A stretch of DNA of 50,653 nucleotides from Variovorax sp. CAN15 (GTDB taxonomy: Bacteria > Pseudomonadota > Gammaproteobacteria > Burkholderiales > Burkholderiaceae_C), in NCBI RefSeq assembly GCF_030462475.1, contig NZ_JASMRZ010000010.1, forward strand, positions 21,447 through 72,099. Direction: 5' to 3'. Shown here in pieces: positions 33,780 through 42,972 of the stretch. How positions within the stretch are numbered: the first letter of the stretch is position 1; every line of letters starts with the position of its first letter. The position numbers and the translations under genes were made by a program. The notes below the pieces were generated by a model. That model saw only the letters and a program-made list of their open reading frames with translations. It was not told the origin of the DNA and did not search any database.

Positions 33780-34334
33780 TCAGTAGTCCGGCTGCCAGTC
33801 GACCGTGATGAGCCGCCCGGGCAGGTCGACCTTGTCGACGAAGGCCGAGACGAAGGGCACCATGCGCTCGATGGCCTTGCCATCTTCTTCGGCAGCAAGC
33901 ACCAGCGTGGTCTGCGGGCCGGTCGCGAGCAGTTCGCGCACGGCGCCAAGAGAGACGCCTTCGCGGTTGACCACCGACAGGCCGATCAGGTCGACCCAGT
34001 AGTACTCGTCGTCGCCGGCCGTGGGAAAGCTCGAGCGCGGCACGAACACGCGCGCGCCGCGCAGCGCCTCGGCGGCGTTGCGGTCAGGCACGTCTTCGGA
34101 CGTGGCGACGATGCAGTCGGAATGTTCCTTGGCTTCGCGGATCGCGAGCCGGAAGGCTGTGCTCGCCGAGGCTCCGGGAGCCTGCAGGAACCAGCGCTTC
34201 GATGAGAAGAGCGCCTCGGGCTGGGCGCTGTGGGGCAGGACCTTGAACCAGCCCTTGATGCCCCAGGCATCGGCGATGCGCCCTACTTCGATCGCATCCG
34301 CCGGCAATTCGGCGGCTTCGAGTGCGGGCAGCAT
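33780..34334 (-). CDS. rimM: Ribosome maturation factor RimM
   Basis: The 184-residue protein has the RimM N-terminal domain ([20 protein letters not shown]) and the C-terminal PRC-barrel ([40 protein letters not shown], ending WQPDY). It binds S19 and assists 30S head assembly. Second gene of rpsP-rimM-trmD-rplS, 15 bp after rpsP. Confidence 0.95.
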   Translation of the reverse strand: MLPALEAAELPADAIEVGRIADAWGIKGWFKVLPHSAQPEALFSSKRWFLQAPGASASTAFRLAIREAKEHSDCIVATSEDVPDRNAAEALRGARVFVPRSSFPTAGDDEYYWVDLIGLSVVNREGVSLGAVRELLATGPQTTLVLAAEEDGKAIERMVPFVSAFVDKVDLPGRLITVDWQPDY

Positions 34335-34349
34335 CGCCGTGCGGGCGGC

Positions 34350-34613
34350 TTAGGCCGCCGCCTTGGGAGCTGCCGCGGCAGCTTGCTTGATCAGGCGCAG
34401 AACGGTGGGCGAAGCTTGTGCGCCGACGCTCTTCCAGTACGCCAGGCGGTCCTGTGCGATGCGGATGCTTTCTTCGTTTTCCTTGGCGGTCGGGTTGTAG
34501 AAACCCAGGCGCTCGATGAAACGGCCATCGCGGCGAACGCGCTTGTCCGACACGACGATGTTGAAGAACGGACGGCCTTTGGAGCCGCCGCGGGAGAGTC
34601 GAATGACGACCAT
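34350..34613 (-). CDS. rpsP: 30S ribosomal protein S16
   Basis: The 87-residue protein starts [20 protein letters not shown] and has the S16 core [20 protein letters not shown] with an Ala-rich C-terminus. It is the first gene of the conserved operon and lies 119 bp downstream of a TATAAT promoter. Confidence 0.97.
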   Translation of the reverse strand: MVVIRLSRGGSKGRPFFNIVVSDKRVRRDGRFIERLGFYNPTAKENEESIRIAQDRLAYWKSVGAQASPTVLRLIKQAAAAAPKAAA

Positions 34614-34731
34614 GATTTATCCTTGGGTGGTCAGCAGGCCTCGTGGATTGAAAAAGGCCCGCTCACAATGTTCTTCCAGCGTCGAGACACGCGACTGGCC
34701 ACCCGGCCAGCGACACGCTGAAAAGCCCACG

Positions 34732-34759
34732 ATTATAGCCCGACCCGCGTTTTTGTCCG
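34732..34759 (-). promoter_or_regulatory. Sigma-70 promoter of the rpsP operon
   Basis: Minus-strand -10 TATAAT (34737-34732) is preceded by CGGACA (34759-34754) with a 16-base spacer. It is the only consensus -10 between rpsP and the divergent GNAT gene. Confidence 0.6.
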
Positions 34760-34791
34760 AATTTCGGCCTCGCGCCACCCGTTTCACCCGC

Positions 34792-35316
34792 ATGCCCCTC
34801 GCCATCCGCCCCTGCCGCGAAGAAGACGTCGCAGCCATCACGGCCATCTACGCCCACCACGTGTTGCACGGCACCGGCACCTTCGAGACCGAACCTCCCT
34901 CCCCCGCCGAAATGGCCACCCGCCGCGCCGACGTGCTCGCCAGGAACCTGCCTTACCTGGTCGCCGAGGAGGACGGCGAAGTGTTGGGTTTTGCCTACTG
35001 CAACTGGTTCAAGCCGCGCCCGGCCTACCGGTTTTCGGCCGAAGACTCGATCTACGTGTCGGAGTCAGCACGCGGCAAGGGTCTGGGCGCCAAGCTGCTG
35101 GCGGCGCTGTCGCAGGCGGCCGAGACAGCTGGCGTGCGCAAGCTGATCGCAGTCATCGGCGACTCCGCCAACGCAGGCTCCATCGGCGTGCATCGCAGCC
35201 AGGGCTTCACGCACGTCGGCGTGCTGAAGAACTGCGGCTGGAAGTTCGGCGAATGGCGCGACGTCGTATTGATGGAAAAGGTGCTCAGCGAAGGCGGCAC
35301 CACCAAACCCGAATGA
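34792..35316 (+). CDS. GNAT-family N-acetyltransferase (phosphinothricin acetyltransferase-like)
   Basis: The 174-residue product starts MPLAIRPCREEDVAAITAIY. It shows the GNAT acetyl-CoA motif ESARGKGLGAKLLAAL and the family blocks TFETEPPS and GFTHVGVLKNCGWKFGEW, typical of PAT/bar-like and L-amino-acid acetyltransferases. It would acetylate a small amine such as phosphinothricin, methionine sulfoximine or a natural amino acid analogue. The frame is open far upstream, but that overlaps rpsP on the other strand. Coupled to the TM2 gene by ATGA. Confidence 0.88.
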   Translation: MPLAIRPCREEDVAAITAIYAHHVLHGTGTFETEPPSPAEMATRRADVLARNLPYLVAEEDGEVLGFAYCNWFKPRPAYRFSAEDSIYVSESARGKGLGAKLLAALSQAAETAGVRKLIAVIGDSANAGSIGVHRSQGFTHVGVLKNCGWKFGEWRDVVLMEKVLSEGGTTKPE

Positions 35317-35759
35317 AAAACAAGACCATTGCCGCCTGGCTTTCCTTCCTCGGCGGCCCCTTGGGGCTGCACCGCTTCTACCTGCGCGGCATGGGCGACT
35401 GGCTCGGCTGGCTGCTGCCCATTCCCACCGCGCTGGGCGTCTATGGCATCGAGCGCGTGCGCATGTACGGTGTTGACGACGGATTGAGTTGGGCGCTGAT
35501 CCCGCTGCTGGGCTTCACCATCGCCGGTTGCGCGCTGATGGCCATCGTCTACGGCCTCATGACGCCCGAAAAATGGAACGCCCGCTTCAATGCCAGCGCC
35601 CCGACCGACGCCGAACCCGGCCGCACGAACTGGTTCACCATCGGCGCCGTCGTGCTCGCCCTCCTGTTCGGCAGCACGATCCTGATGGCCAGCATCGTGT
35701 TCAGCTTCCAGCGCTACTTCGAGCACCAGATCGAAGAGGGGCGGAAGATTTCGCAGTAG
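35313..35759 (+). CDS. TM2-domain membrane protein
   Basis: The 148-residue protein (MKNKTIAAWLSFLGGPLGLH, then RFYLRGMGDWLGW) matches the TM2 domain pattern of two hydrophobic hairpins with GxxGxHRFYLG. Further membrane segments lie at about 60-85 and 110-135. TM2 proteins have no established bacterial function. The start overlaps the GNAT stop by 4 bp; the end is 3 bp from the convergent Pit transporter gene. Confidence 0.85.
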   Translation: MKNKTIAAWLSFLGGPLGLHRFYLRGMGDWLGWLLPIPTALGVYGIERVRMYGVDDGLSWALIPLLGFTIAGCALMAIVYGLMTPEKWNARFNASAPTDAEPGRTNWFTIGAVVLALLFGSTILMASIVFSFQRYFEHQIEEGRKISQ

Positions 35760-35762
35760 CCG

Positions 35763-36773
35763 TCAGAACAGCTGCATGCTGATCCAGTAGGCAATAGCCG
35801 CCACGAACGCCGAGGCCGGGATCGTGAAGATCCACGCCCACACGATGTTCCCCGCCACGCCCCAGCGCACCGCGCTTGCGCGCTGTGCCGAGCCCACGCC
35901 GACGATGGCGCCCGTGATGGTGTGGGTGGTCGACACCGGAATGCCCAGCGCGGTGGCCAGGAACAGCGTCAGCGCCCCGCCCGTCTCGGCGCAGAAGCCG
36001 CCCACGGGCTTGAGCTTGGTGATCTTCTGGCCCATCGTCTTCACGATGCGCCAGCCGCCGAACATGGTGCCCAGCGCAATCGCGGTGTAGCAGCTCACGA
36101 TGACCCAGTTCGGAGGCGTCGAATCGCTGGCGGAGGCATAGCCCGTGGCGATCAGCAGCATCCAGATGATGCCGATGGTCTTCTGAGCATCGTTGCCGCC
36201 GTGGCCCAGGCTGTAGGCGCCGGCCGAGACCAGTTGCAGCCGACGGAACCAGCGGTCGATGCGCGACGGGGTGGCGCGGCGGAAGCCCCAGGCCACCACG
36301 ACCATCATCAGCGAGCCGAGCACGAAGCCCAGCAGCGGCGAAACGAAGATGAACGCCACCGTCTTCCAGATGCCCGAGGCGACGAGGCCGCTGGTGCCGG
36401 TCTTGGCGATCACGGCGCCCACGATGCCGCCGATCAGCGCGTGCGACGAGCTGCTCGGAATGCCGTAGTACCAGGTCACGAGGTTCCAGCTGATGGCACC
36501 GATGAGTGCGCCGAACACCACGTGCACGTCGACCACCCCGGGATGGGCGATGCCCTTGCCCACCGTGGCGGCCACGCTCAGATGAAAAATAAAGATCGCG
36601 ATCAGGTTGAAGAAGGCCGCGAACACCACGGCCTGACCCGGCTTGAGCACCCCGGTGGAGACCACCGTCGCGATCGAATTGGCGGCGTCGTGGAATCCGT
36701 TCATGAAGTCGAACAGGATCGCCAGCACGACCAGCACCACAACCACCCAAAGGGCGACCTGAACTGTTGCCAT
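35763..36773 (-). CDS. Inorganic phosphate transporter, Pit family
   Basis: The 336-residue protein has about ten membrane helices and the two PiT signatures: FDFMNGFHDAANSIATVVST near the N-terminus, with the GGNDAQKTIG and GIPVSTTHTITGAIVGVG repeats later. It is a low-affinity metal-phosphate symporter of the inner membrane. The start at 36773 (MATVQVAL) follows the DUF47 gene by 14 bp, and Pit/DUF47 pairs are a standard operon. Confidence 0.94.
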   Translation of the reverse strand: MATVQVALWVVVVLVVLAILFDFMNGFHDAANSIATVVSTGVLKPGQAVVFAAFFNLIAIFIFHLSVAATVGKGIAHPGVVDVHVVFGALIGAISWNLVTWYYGIPSSSSHALIGGIVGAVIAKTGTSGLVASGIWKTVAFIFVSPLLGFVLGSLMMVVVAWGFRRATPSRIDRWFRRLQLVSAGAYSLGHGGNDAQKTIGIIWMLLIATGYASASDSTPPNWVIVSCYTAIALGTMFGGWRIVKTMGQKITKLKPVGGFCAETGGALTLFLATALGIPVSTTHTITGAIVGVGSAQRASAVRWGVAGNIVWAWIFTIPASAFVAAIAYWISMQLF

Positions 36774-36787
36774 CGGTCGCTGCCCGC

Positions 36788-37432
36788 TTACGAGTTCTCG
36801 AGGACGATGCCCTCGATCACGTTGGCCACGTCCTCGCACTTGTCGGTGATCGTCTCCAGCAGCTCGTAGATCGCCTTGAGCTTGATCACCTCGCGCACGT
36901 CGGGCTCCTCGCGGAACAGCTTGCTCATGGCGCTGCGCATCACGCGGTCGGCGTCCGATTCGAGGCGGTCGATCTCTTCGCAGGTCTTCAGCGTGGCCTC
37001 GGCCACGGCCGGGTCGGCGATCTTGCCGAGGAACTTGACGGCGTCCTTCAGGCGGTCGCAGCACTTCACGCTCAGGGCCGTGAGACGCACGATCTCGTCG
37101 GTCATGTGACGCACGTCGTACAGCGCCATGGTCTCGGCCGAGTCCTGGATCAGGTCGGCCACGTCGTCCATCGTGTTGATGAGCTTGTGGATCTGCTCGC
37201 GGTCGATGGGCGTGATGAAGGTCTTGTGGATCAGCCGGTTGACGTCGTGCGTGACGCGGTCGGCGGCGCGCTCGGCGTTGTCGACGTCGCGGTTGTACTG
37301 CTCGCGCAGGTGCACGTCGTTGTAGTTGGCCACCAGTTGCTCGAACGCCCGCGCCGCCTCGACGATGCGCTCGGCGTGCTGGTTGAACATCTCAAAAAAA
37401 TTCCCCTCGCGGGGCAGCAGCTTGCCGAACAT
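36788..37432 (-). CDS. DUF47 (PhoU-like) Pit accessory protein
   Basis: The 214-residue all-helical protein (MFGKLLPREGNFFEMFNQHA) matches the DUF47/YkaA family, with PhoU-like acidic metal-binding patterns (NAERAADRVTHDVNRLIHKT, DEIVRL). These proteins modulate the Pit transporter encoded immediately downstream. An AGGAG site lies about 10 bases before the ATG at 37432. Confidence 0.92.
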   Translation of the reverse strand: MFGKLLPREGNFFEMFNQHAERIVEAARAFEQLVANYNDVHLREQYNRDVDNAERAADRVTHDVNRLIHKTFITPIDREQIHKLINTMDDVADLIQDSAETMALYDVRHMTDEIVRLTALSVKCCDRLKDAVKFLGKIADPAVAEATLKTCEEIDRLESDADRVMRSAMSKLFREEPDVREVIKLKAIYELLETITDKCEDVANVIEGIVLENS

Positions 37433-37463
37433 GGGTGGCGCTCTCCTGGATCTCGGAACTTGC

Positions 37464-37483
37464 CTGCCACAAACGTGTGACAG
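37464..37483. promoter_or_regulatory. Inverted repeat upstream of the DUF47-pit operon
   Basis: CTGCCACA-AACG-TGTGACAG is an 8+8 inverted repeat with one mismatch, about 32 bp ahead of the DUF47 start. One arm (CTGTCACA on the minus strand) resembles half of a PHO box, but the second half-site is poor. Possible operator. Confidence 0.35.
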
Positions 37484-37558
37484 TGTGATGAAAAACCGCG
37501 CAAGTGTACCGGGAGGGAGGCACCGGGCCGGGCGGGCGGGTCACCGCCCCGCCGCCGG

Positions 37559-38173
37559 TCAGCCGCGGATGCGTTCGATGACCTGGCTCGAAACCCGCGC
37601 CAGCGCCGCGCGCGGCACCTTGTCGGGTGCGATCTCGGCCAGCGGCTTGAGCACGAAGGCGCGGTCACGCATGCGGGGATGCGGCAGGCTCAGCCTGGGC
37701 GTGTCCTTGACCGAATTGCCGTGCATCAGCAGGTCGAGGTCGAGCGTGCGCGGCGCGTTGGGAAAGGGCCGCTCGCGCCCGGCCTGCTCTTCGAGCAGCT
37801 GAAGTTCGGAGAGAAATGCCTCGGCCGTCAGCCCGGTGCGCACCGCCACGACGGCATTGATGTAGTCGGGCCCCGAGGATTCGATGGGCGCGCTGCGGTA
37901 CAGCGACGAACGCGCCGTGACCACGGTGCGCTCGATGGCGCCGATGGCATCCATGGCCGCCGTCACCGCCGCCTGGGCGTCGCCCAGGTTGGCGCCGATG
38001 GCGACGAAGGCCTGCACGGTCGGGTAGTCCTCCTTCGAGCGGCGCACTGCGGGGCCGCCGCCGGAAGGCCGGGCCTGGGCACGTCTCGCTGGCGGTGCCG
38101 CGCGCTTGCCTGCGGGAGCACGCGGCGCGGCGCCCCTCTTGCCGTCGCCCTTGGGCCGATCAGGTTTGTTCAT
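37559..38173 (-). CDS. folK: 2-amino-4-hydroxy-6-hydroxymethyldihydropteridine pyrophosphokinase, with N-terminal extension
   Basis: The catalytic part (about residues 53-204) has the HPPK blocks VAIGANLGDAQAAV, SLYRSAPIESSGPDYINAVV, PRTLDLDLLMHG and LPHPRMRDRAFVLKPL. It transfers pyrophosphate from ATP in folate synthesis. The first ~50 residues are basic and Pro/Ala-rich (KRGAAPRAPAGKRAAPPARR), unlike the ~160-residue standard enzyme. They may be a linker or reflect a later true start. The ATG at 38173 overlaps the pcnB stop by one base. Confidence 0.9.
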   Translation of the reverse strand: MNKPDRPKGDGKRGAAPRAPAGKRAAPPARRAQARPSGGGPAVRRSKEDYPTVQAFVAIGANLGDAQAAVTAAMDAIGAIERTVVTARSSLYRSAPIESSGPDYINAVVAVRTGLTAEAFLSELQLLEEQAGRERPFPNAPRTLDLDLLMHGNSVKDTPRLSLPHPRMRDRAFVLKPLAEIAPDKVPRAALARVSSQVIERIRG

Positions 38174-39795
38174 CACTCGCCTGCGGCGCTCCCGCCGCCC
38201 TCGCCACCACCGCCACCTCCGGTGCGCGGCTTGCGCCGGCGACGACGCTTGCGCGGCGCCAGGGCTTCGCCATCGGGTGGCACGGCCACGGTCTCGACCT
38301 CGTCGCCTTCGTCATTCCGGCCCGCATCCGCCGCGCGGCGGCTCGCCGGCTCGCCACGCTGCTTCGGGGGCTGCTGCGGCGTCTCGCGCACCCGCACGCG
38401 CTGGCGCACCTTCTGTTCCTCGCGCACCTGCTCCAGCAGGTCTGTGCGGCGCACGTCGTCGGCGGTGCTGAATTCCTGCCACCACTCGGCAATGGCTTCA
38501 CTCACCTCGCCCACGTCGGCGCGCAGACGCATGAAATCGAAAGCGGCGCGGAAGCGGGCCTGCTCGACCAGGCTGTAGGGGGTGGAGCCGGTGCGCTTGT
38601 CGAAGCGCGGCTGCATCATCCAGATCTCGCGCATGTCGGCGGCCAGCTTGCCCCGGCCCGACACGTCGCCGATGCGGGCGTTGAACACGTCGTCGATGGC
38701 GTCCTGCAGCGCCGGGAACGGCGGCTGCGCGCGCTGGCCGTTGCGCCCCTCCTGGCGCTGGGCCCAGCCATCGCGAACGTCGGCCCAGAGCACGCAGGCC
38801 AGCAGGAAGCTGGGCGCCACGGGCTTGCCCTCGCCCACGCGGCGATCGGTGTCCTGCAGGGCGGCCTTCACGAAGGGCTGGTCGGCGCGCTCCACCACCA
38901 CGTCGAGCAGCGGATAGATGCCGCGGGCCAGCCCGAGCTTGTTGAGCTGCTCGACCGTGGCGATGGCGTGCCCGGTCTGCAGCAGCTTGAGCATCTCGTC
39001 GAACAGGCGGCTCTGCGGCACGTCGGCCAGCAGCTTGCTCGACTCGACCAGCGGGGCGGCCGTCTTGGCTTCCATCTTGAAGCCCAGGGCCGCGAGCTTG
39101 GCCGAGAAGCGGATGGCGCGGATGATGCGCACCGGGTCCTCGCGGTAGCGCGTGGCCGGGTCGCCGATCATGCGCAGCGTGAGCTTCTGGGCGTCCTTGA
39201 TGCCGTTGTGATAGTCCACCACCACCTGGTTGGCCGGGTCGTAGTACATGGCATTCACGGTGAAGTCGCGGCGCGCCGCGTCTTCTTCCTGCGGGCCCCA
39301 GACGTTGTCGCGCAGCACCCGGCCGCTGGCATCCACGGCGTGCTTCATGCTGGCGAGCTCGCCCTTGCTGGTGCGCTCGTTGCCCGCCACCTGCTCGGCG
39401 GCGGCGTTGTCCATGTAGGCGCGGAAGGTCGAGACCTCGATCACCTCGTGTTCGCGACCCCGGCCGTACACCACGTGCACGATGCGGAAGCGCCGCCCGA
39501 TGATGAAGGCGCGTCTGAAGAGCGACTTGACCTGCTCGGGCGTGGCGTTGGTGGCCACGTCGAAGTCCTTGGGGCGCAGCCCCAGCAGCAGGTCGCGCAC
39601 CGCGCCGCCGACCACGTAGGCCTCGTAGCCGGCCTGCTGAAGCGTGGTCACCACGTTTTTCGCACGCTCGTCGACCAGGGCCGGATCGATTCCGTGGACT
39701 TCGGCCGGCACCTCCTGGCGCTTGCCGAAGCGGCTCTTGCCCTGCGTGCCGCCGGCACCCTTGCCCAGCAGCTTGTCGATGAATTTCTTGATCAT
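38173..39795 (-). CDS. pcnB: Poly(A) polymerase I
   Basis: The 540-residue nucleotidyltransferase has the class II catalytic site VGGAVRDLLLGLRPKDFDVA, the RRDFTVNAMYYDP block and the RYREDPVRIIRAIRFSAKL neck typical of PcnB. A long basic C-terminal tail (RKRRRRRKPRTGG) suits RNA binding. It adds poly(A) tails that promote RNA decay. It lies 27 bp downstream of hda and overlaps folK, an arrangement seen across Burkholderiales. Confidence 0.94.
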   Translation of the reverse strand: MIKKFIDKLLGKGAGGTQGKSRFGKRQEVPAEVHGIDPALVDERAKNVVTTLQQAGYEAYVVGGAVRDLLLGLRPKDFDVATNATPEQVKSLFRRAFIIGRRFRIVHVVYGRGREHEVIEVSTFRAYMDNAAAEQVAGNERTSKGELASMKHAVDASGRVLRDNVWGPQEEDAARRDFTVNAMYYDPANQVVVDYHNGIKDAQKLTLRMIGDPATRYREDPVRIIRAIRFSAKLAALGFKMEAKTAAPLVESSKLLADVPQSRLFDEMLKLLQTGHAIATVEQLNKLGLARGIYPLLDVVVERADQPFVKAALQDTDRRVGEGKPVAPSFLLACVLWADVRDGWAQRQEGRNGQRAQPPFPALQDAIDDVFNARIGDVSGRGKLAADMREIWMMQPRFDKRTGSTPYSLVEQARFRAAFDFMRLRADVGEVSEAIAEWWQEFSTADDVRRTDLLEQVREEQKVRQRVRVRETPQQPPKQRGEPASRRAADAGRNDEGDEVETVAVPPDGEALAPRKRRRRRKPRTGGGGGGEGGGSAAGE

Positions 39796-39822
39796 TGTTT
39801 GTTGGAAGCCTTGTTCGCTCTT

Positions 39823-40509
39823 CTATTCGTTTTCGAGCATGGAGCGGATCAGCGGAATGGTGATCGCGCGTTGCGTCTGCAGGGCATAGCCGTCGAGCTG
39901 CGTGAGCAGCTCCATCAGGCTGCCGAGGTCGCGGCTGAAGCGGTGCAGCATGTAGTCGAGCACGTCGTCCGACAGCATCACGCCGCGCGCGTCGGCGGCC
40001 TGGCGCAGCACGGCGCGGCGTTCGCTTTCGCTGAGCACCTGCATGTGGAACACATGGCCCCAGCCGAGGCGGGTGCGCAGGTCCTCGCGCAGCGGCAGGT
40101 CGGCCGGCGGCAATGCGCCGGCGGCGACCACGCCGCGCTGCAGCGTCTGGGCGTTGACGAACCAGTTGAAGGCCGCGTGCTGCTGCACGGCGGTGTAGAG
40201 GTGCACGTCGTCGAGCAGGACGGCGCCCCAGCGCTCGTCGAACTCGGGCGGCTCCAGCAGGCCGGCGTGCAGCCAGCCCACGCTGGCGCCCTGCTCGCGC
40301 AGTGCGACACGCACCGATTCGAGCAGATGGGTCTTGCCGCTGCCGCCGTCGCCCCACAGGTAGGTAGGCACCGGCGAGTGCAGCGCGGGGCTGCCGGCGC
40401 CGCCCACCCACACTTGCAGGTGCCGCAGCGCCGCTTCGTTGGGGCCGGCGAAAAAGGCGTCGAAGCTGGGGCCCGTCGCAATGCCGATATCGAGCGCGAG
40501 CTGTTTCAT
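39823..40509 (-). CDS. hda: DnaA regulatory inactivator Hda
   Basis: The 228-residue AAA+ protein starts MKQLALDIGIATGPSFDAFF, where QLALDI is the beta-clamp-binding motif. Walker A GDGGSGKT is at 53-60, Walker B is AVLLDDVH, and the sensor region is LREDLRTRLGWG. Hda with the loaded clamp stimulates ATP hydrolysis on DnaA and limits re-initiation. An ATG five codons upstream (40524) is an equally possible start. Divergent from purM across about 150 bp. Confidence 0.93.
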   Translation of the reverse strand: MKQLALDIGIATGPSFDAFFAGPNEAALRHLQVWVGGAGSPALHSPVPTYLWGDGGSGKTHLLESVRVALREQGASVGWLHAGLLEPPEFDERWGAVLLDDVHLYTAVQQHAAFNWFVNAQTLQRGVVAAGALPPADLPLREDLRTRLGWGHVFHMQVLSESERRAVLRQAADARGVMLSDDVLDYMLHRFSRDLGSLMELLTQLDGYALQTQRAITIPLIRSMLENE

Positions 40510-40659
40510 CCCGGGAAGGTTCATGGAGGGGGCCGCGAGGGCCCTTAAAATCATCGGGAATTCTATCGGTCCGGCCAACATGGTTACCGGAGCCGCCTTC
40601 CGCTTCCACTCTTCACGTCCTTTCGCGTCTTTTCGCGTCCTTCCCGACCCCGACCACCC

Positions 40660-41700
40660 ATGACCTCCTCCACGCCCACCCCGCTCAGCTACAAGGACGC
40701 CGGTGTAGACATCGATGCAGGCGACGCCCTGGTCGACCGCATCAAGCCGCTCGCGAAGAAAACCATGCGCGAAGGCGTGCTGGCCGGCATCGGCGGCTTC
40801 GGCGCCCTGTTCGAAGTGCCCAAGCGCTACAAGGAGCCGGTGCTCGTGAGCGGCACCGACGGCGTGGGCACCAAGCTCAAGCTGGCCTTCGAATGGAACA
40901 TGCATGACACGGTCGGCATCGACCTCGTGGCCATGAGCGTCAACGACGTGCTGGTGCAAGGCGCCGAGCCCCTCTTCTTCCTCGATTACTTCGCCTGCGG
41001 CAAGCTCGACGTGGACACGGCCGCTGCCGTGGTCGGCGGCATCGCCCGCGGCTGCGAGCTCTCGGGCTGCGCCCTCATCGGCGGCGAAACCGCCGAAATG
41101 CCCGGCATGTACCCGGCCGGCGAATACGACCTGGCGGGCTTCGCGGTCGGCGCGGTCGAGAAATCGAAGATCCTCACGGGCCAGAACGTCAAGCCCGGCG
41201 ACGTGGTACTGGGCCTGGCTTCGGCCGGCGTGCATTCCAACGGCTTCAGCCTGGTGCGCAAGGTGATCGAACGCGCCGGAGCCGACCTGCCCGCCACCCT
41301 CGACGGCAAGCCCTTCCGCGAAGCCGTGATGGAACCCACCCACCTCTACGTGAAGCCGGTGCTCGAAGCGCTGGGCAAGCACCCGATCAAGGCGCTGGCC
41401 CACATCACCGGCGGCGGCCTGCTCGAGAACATCCCGCGCGTGCTGCCCGAAGGCACCGCCGCCCATCTCAAGAAGGGCAGTTGGCCTCGGACCGAGCTGT
41501 TCGCCTGGCTGCAGAAGGTGGCCGGCATCGACGACATCGAGATGAACCGCACCTTCAACAACGGCATCGGCATGGTGGTGGTGATCGACGCCGCCGAAGC
41601 CGCGGCCTGCGCCGCCACGCTGCGTGCCGCCGGTGAAACGGTGTTCGAGATCGGCACGATCGCCGAGCGCGGCGAAGGCGCGGCCGTGGTCGTCGGCTGA
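40660..41700 (+). CDS. purM: Phosphoribosylformylglycinamidine cyclo-ligase
   Basis: The 346-residue protein has the PurM core: [59 protein letters not shown] and [18 protein letters not shown]. It closes the imidazole ring (AIR synthesis) in purine biosynthesis. Codon use and length are normal. The AI-2E family transporter gene follows 57 bp downstream. Confidence 0.97.
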   Translation: MTSSTPTPLSYKDAGVDIDAGDALVDRIKPLAKKTMREGVLAGIGGFGALFEVPKRYKEPVLVSGTDGVGTKLKLAFEWNMHDTVGIDLVAMSVNDVLVQGAEPLFFLDYFACGKLDVDTAAAVVGGIARGCELSGCALIGGETAEMPGMYPAGEYDLAGFAVGAVEKSKILTGQNVKPGDVVLGLASAGVHSNGFSLVRKVIERAGADLPATLDGKPFREAVMEPTHLYVKPVLEALGKHPIKALAHITGGGLLENIPRVLPEGTAAHLKKGSWPRTELFAWLQKVAGIDDIEMNRTFNNGIGMVVVIDAAEAAACAATLRAAGETVFEIGTIAERGEGAAVVVG

Positions 41701-41757
41701 ACGCCGGCTGCCGCGTCCACTTTTCCCAAGCACAGAGCAAGCGCCCGCCCCCCCCGG

Positions 41758-42849
41758 ATGGCCAACAAGCCGCAGCCAGCACCCGTCGCCGCAAAGACGG
41801 CCCCCGCCGCCACTTCCGCCGCTTCGCGCGGCGTGACGATCGCCAGCTACCTGCTGATGCTGGCGGCGCTGCTGCTGGTGATGTGGGAGCACCTGCTGCC
41901 GGGGCTGCTGTGCGTGTGCATCGGGTTCCTCGTCACGCGGTGGTTCTCGCGCCTGCTGACATCGGGACTTGCGCGCATTCCGGCGCTGGCGAAGCGACCC
42001 GGAAGCGCCAATGGCTGGGCCGGCGTGCTGGCCGTCACCGTGGTGCTGCTGGCGCCCATCGCCCTGATCACTCTGGCGCTGTCGCAGGCCCGCGAGTACA
42101 TCGTGGATGCGCCGGACCAGTACCGCGAGTTGCTCGACTACACGGCGCGCACCGTGCTGGAGCTGCGCTCCAAGCTGCCGGTGGAGATCGCCGTCTACCT
42201 GCCCGAGGGCGCGGCCGAGGTGCAACGCGTGATCGCCAACTACCTGCGCGCGCAGGCCGGTTCGCTGGCCGTGGCCGGGCGCGCCTGGCTGCACGGCATT
42301 CTTTTTTCGTATGTCGGCCTGATCATCGGCAGCCTGGCCGCCGTGGCGCATGTGCCCCCGCGGCGCCTGCCGCTGGCGGAGCAGTTGCACCAGCGCGTGC
42401 GGACCTTCGGCGAAGCCTTTGGGCAGATCGTTGCAGCCCAGTTCTGGATCGCGGCCTTCAACACGCTGCTGACGGCCATCTTCCTGCTCTTCGTCATGCC
42501 GCTGTGGGACGCGCACCTGCCGTACACGCCGGCGCTCATCACCCTCACCTTCCTGGCCGGGCTGGTGCCGATCGTGGGCAACCTGGTCTGCAACTCGGTG
42601 ATCACGCTGGTGGGGCTGTCGGTGTCGCCGGTCACGGCTGCCGCCTGCCTGATCTTCCTGATCGTGATCCACAAGGCCGAGTACGTCATCAACGCCAAGG
42701 TGGTGGGCGCGCGCACGCAGATGAGCGTGTGGGAGCTGCTTGCGGTGATGTTCGTGGCCGAGGCGGTCTTCGGACCGGCCGGGCTGGTGGCGGCGCCGCT
42801 GTACTACGCATACCTGAAGAAAGAGCTGCAGGCGGCGGCGCTGGTCTGA
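41758..42849 (+). CDS. AI-2E (TqsA/PerM) family transporter
   Basis: The 363-residue protein has an Ala/Pro-rich N-terminus, then about seven or eight membrane helices, with the family features WAGVLAVTVVLLAPIALITL, AQFWIAAFNTLLTAIFLLFV and the C-terminal HKAEYVINAKVVGARTQMSV. Members export varied solutes; only a few transport AI-2, so no substrate is assigned. The start at 41758 follows purM. Confidence 0.88.
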   Translation: MANKPQPAPVAAKTAPAATSAASRGVTIASYLLMLAALLLVMWEHLLPGLLCVCIGFLVTRWFSRLLTSGLARIPALAKRPGSANGWAGVLAVTVVLLAPIALITLALSQAREYIVDAPDQYRELLDYTARTVLELRSKLPVEIAVYLPEGAAEVQRVIANYLRAQAGSLAVAGRAWLHGILFSYVGLIIGSLAAVAHVPPRRLPLAEQLHQRVRTFGEAFGQIVAAQFWIAAFNTLLTAIFLLFVMPLWDAHLPYTPALITLTFLAGLVPIVGNLVCNSVITLVGLSVSPVTAAACLIFLIVIHKAEYVINAKVVGARTQMSVWELLAVMFVAEAVFGPAGLVAAPLYYAYLKKELQAAALV

Positions 42850-42892
42850 AGGGGCTTTCCGCCTTCTTCGATGTCCTGATCTGATCGATTCT

Positions 42893-42912
42893 GGTCCGCC
42901 CCCGAGCGGACC
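42893..42912. other. Hairpin-forming inverted repeat after the AI-2E transporter gene
   Basis: GGTCCGC (42893-42899) and GCGGACC (42906-42912) form a perfect 7-bp stem with a 6-base loop, 43 bp past the stop. There is no T run, so it is not a typical intrinsic terminator, but it may stabilise the mRNA end. Confidence 0.35.
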
Positions 42913-42972
42913 GGTAGCTGGCACCCCGGAAGAATAGGCGGCATCATCCACTCCGCCCCCCGAGCGCCCGCC

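Noticed and set aside
34516..34791. 92-residue N-terminal extension of the GNAT protein
   Set aside because: It overlaps rpsP and its promoter on the other strand and lacks GNAT similarity; the domain begins at the ATG at 34792.
38498..40609. 703-codon minus-strand frame over pcnB and hda
   Set aside because: Arg/Ala-rich out-of-frame shadow; the in-frame PcnB and Hda motifs lie in other frames.
40525..40659. TAAAAT at 40546-40551 as the purM promoter
   Set aside because: No acceptable -35 at 16-18 bases upstream; too weak to list.
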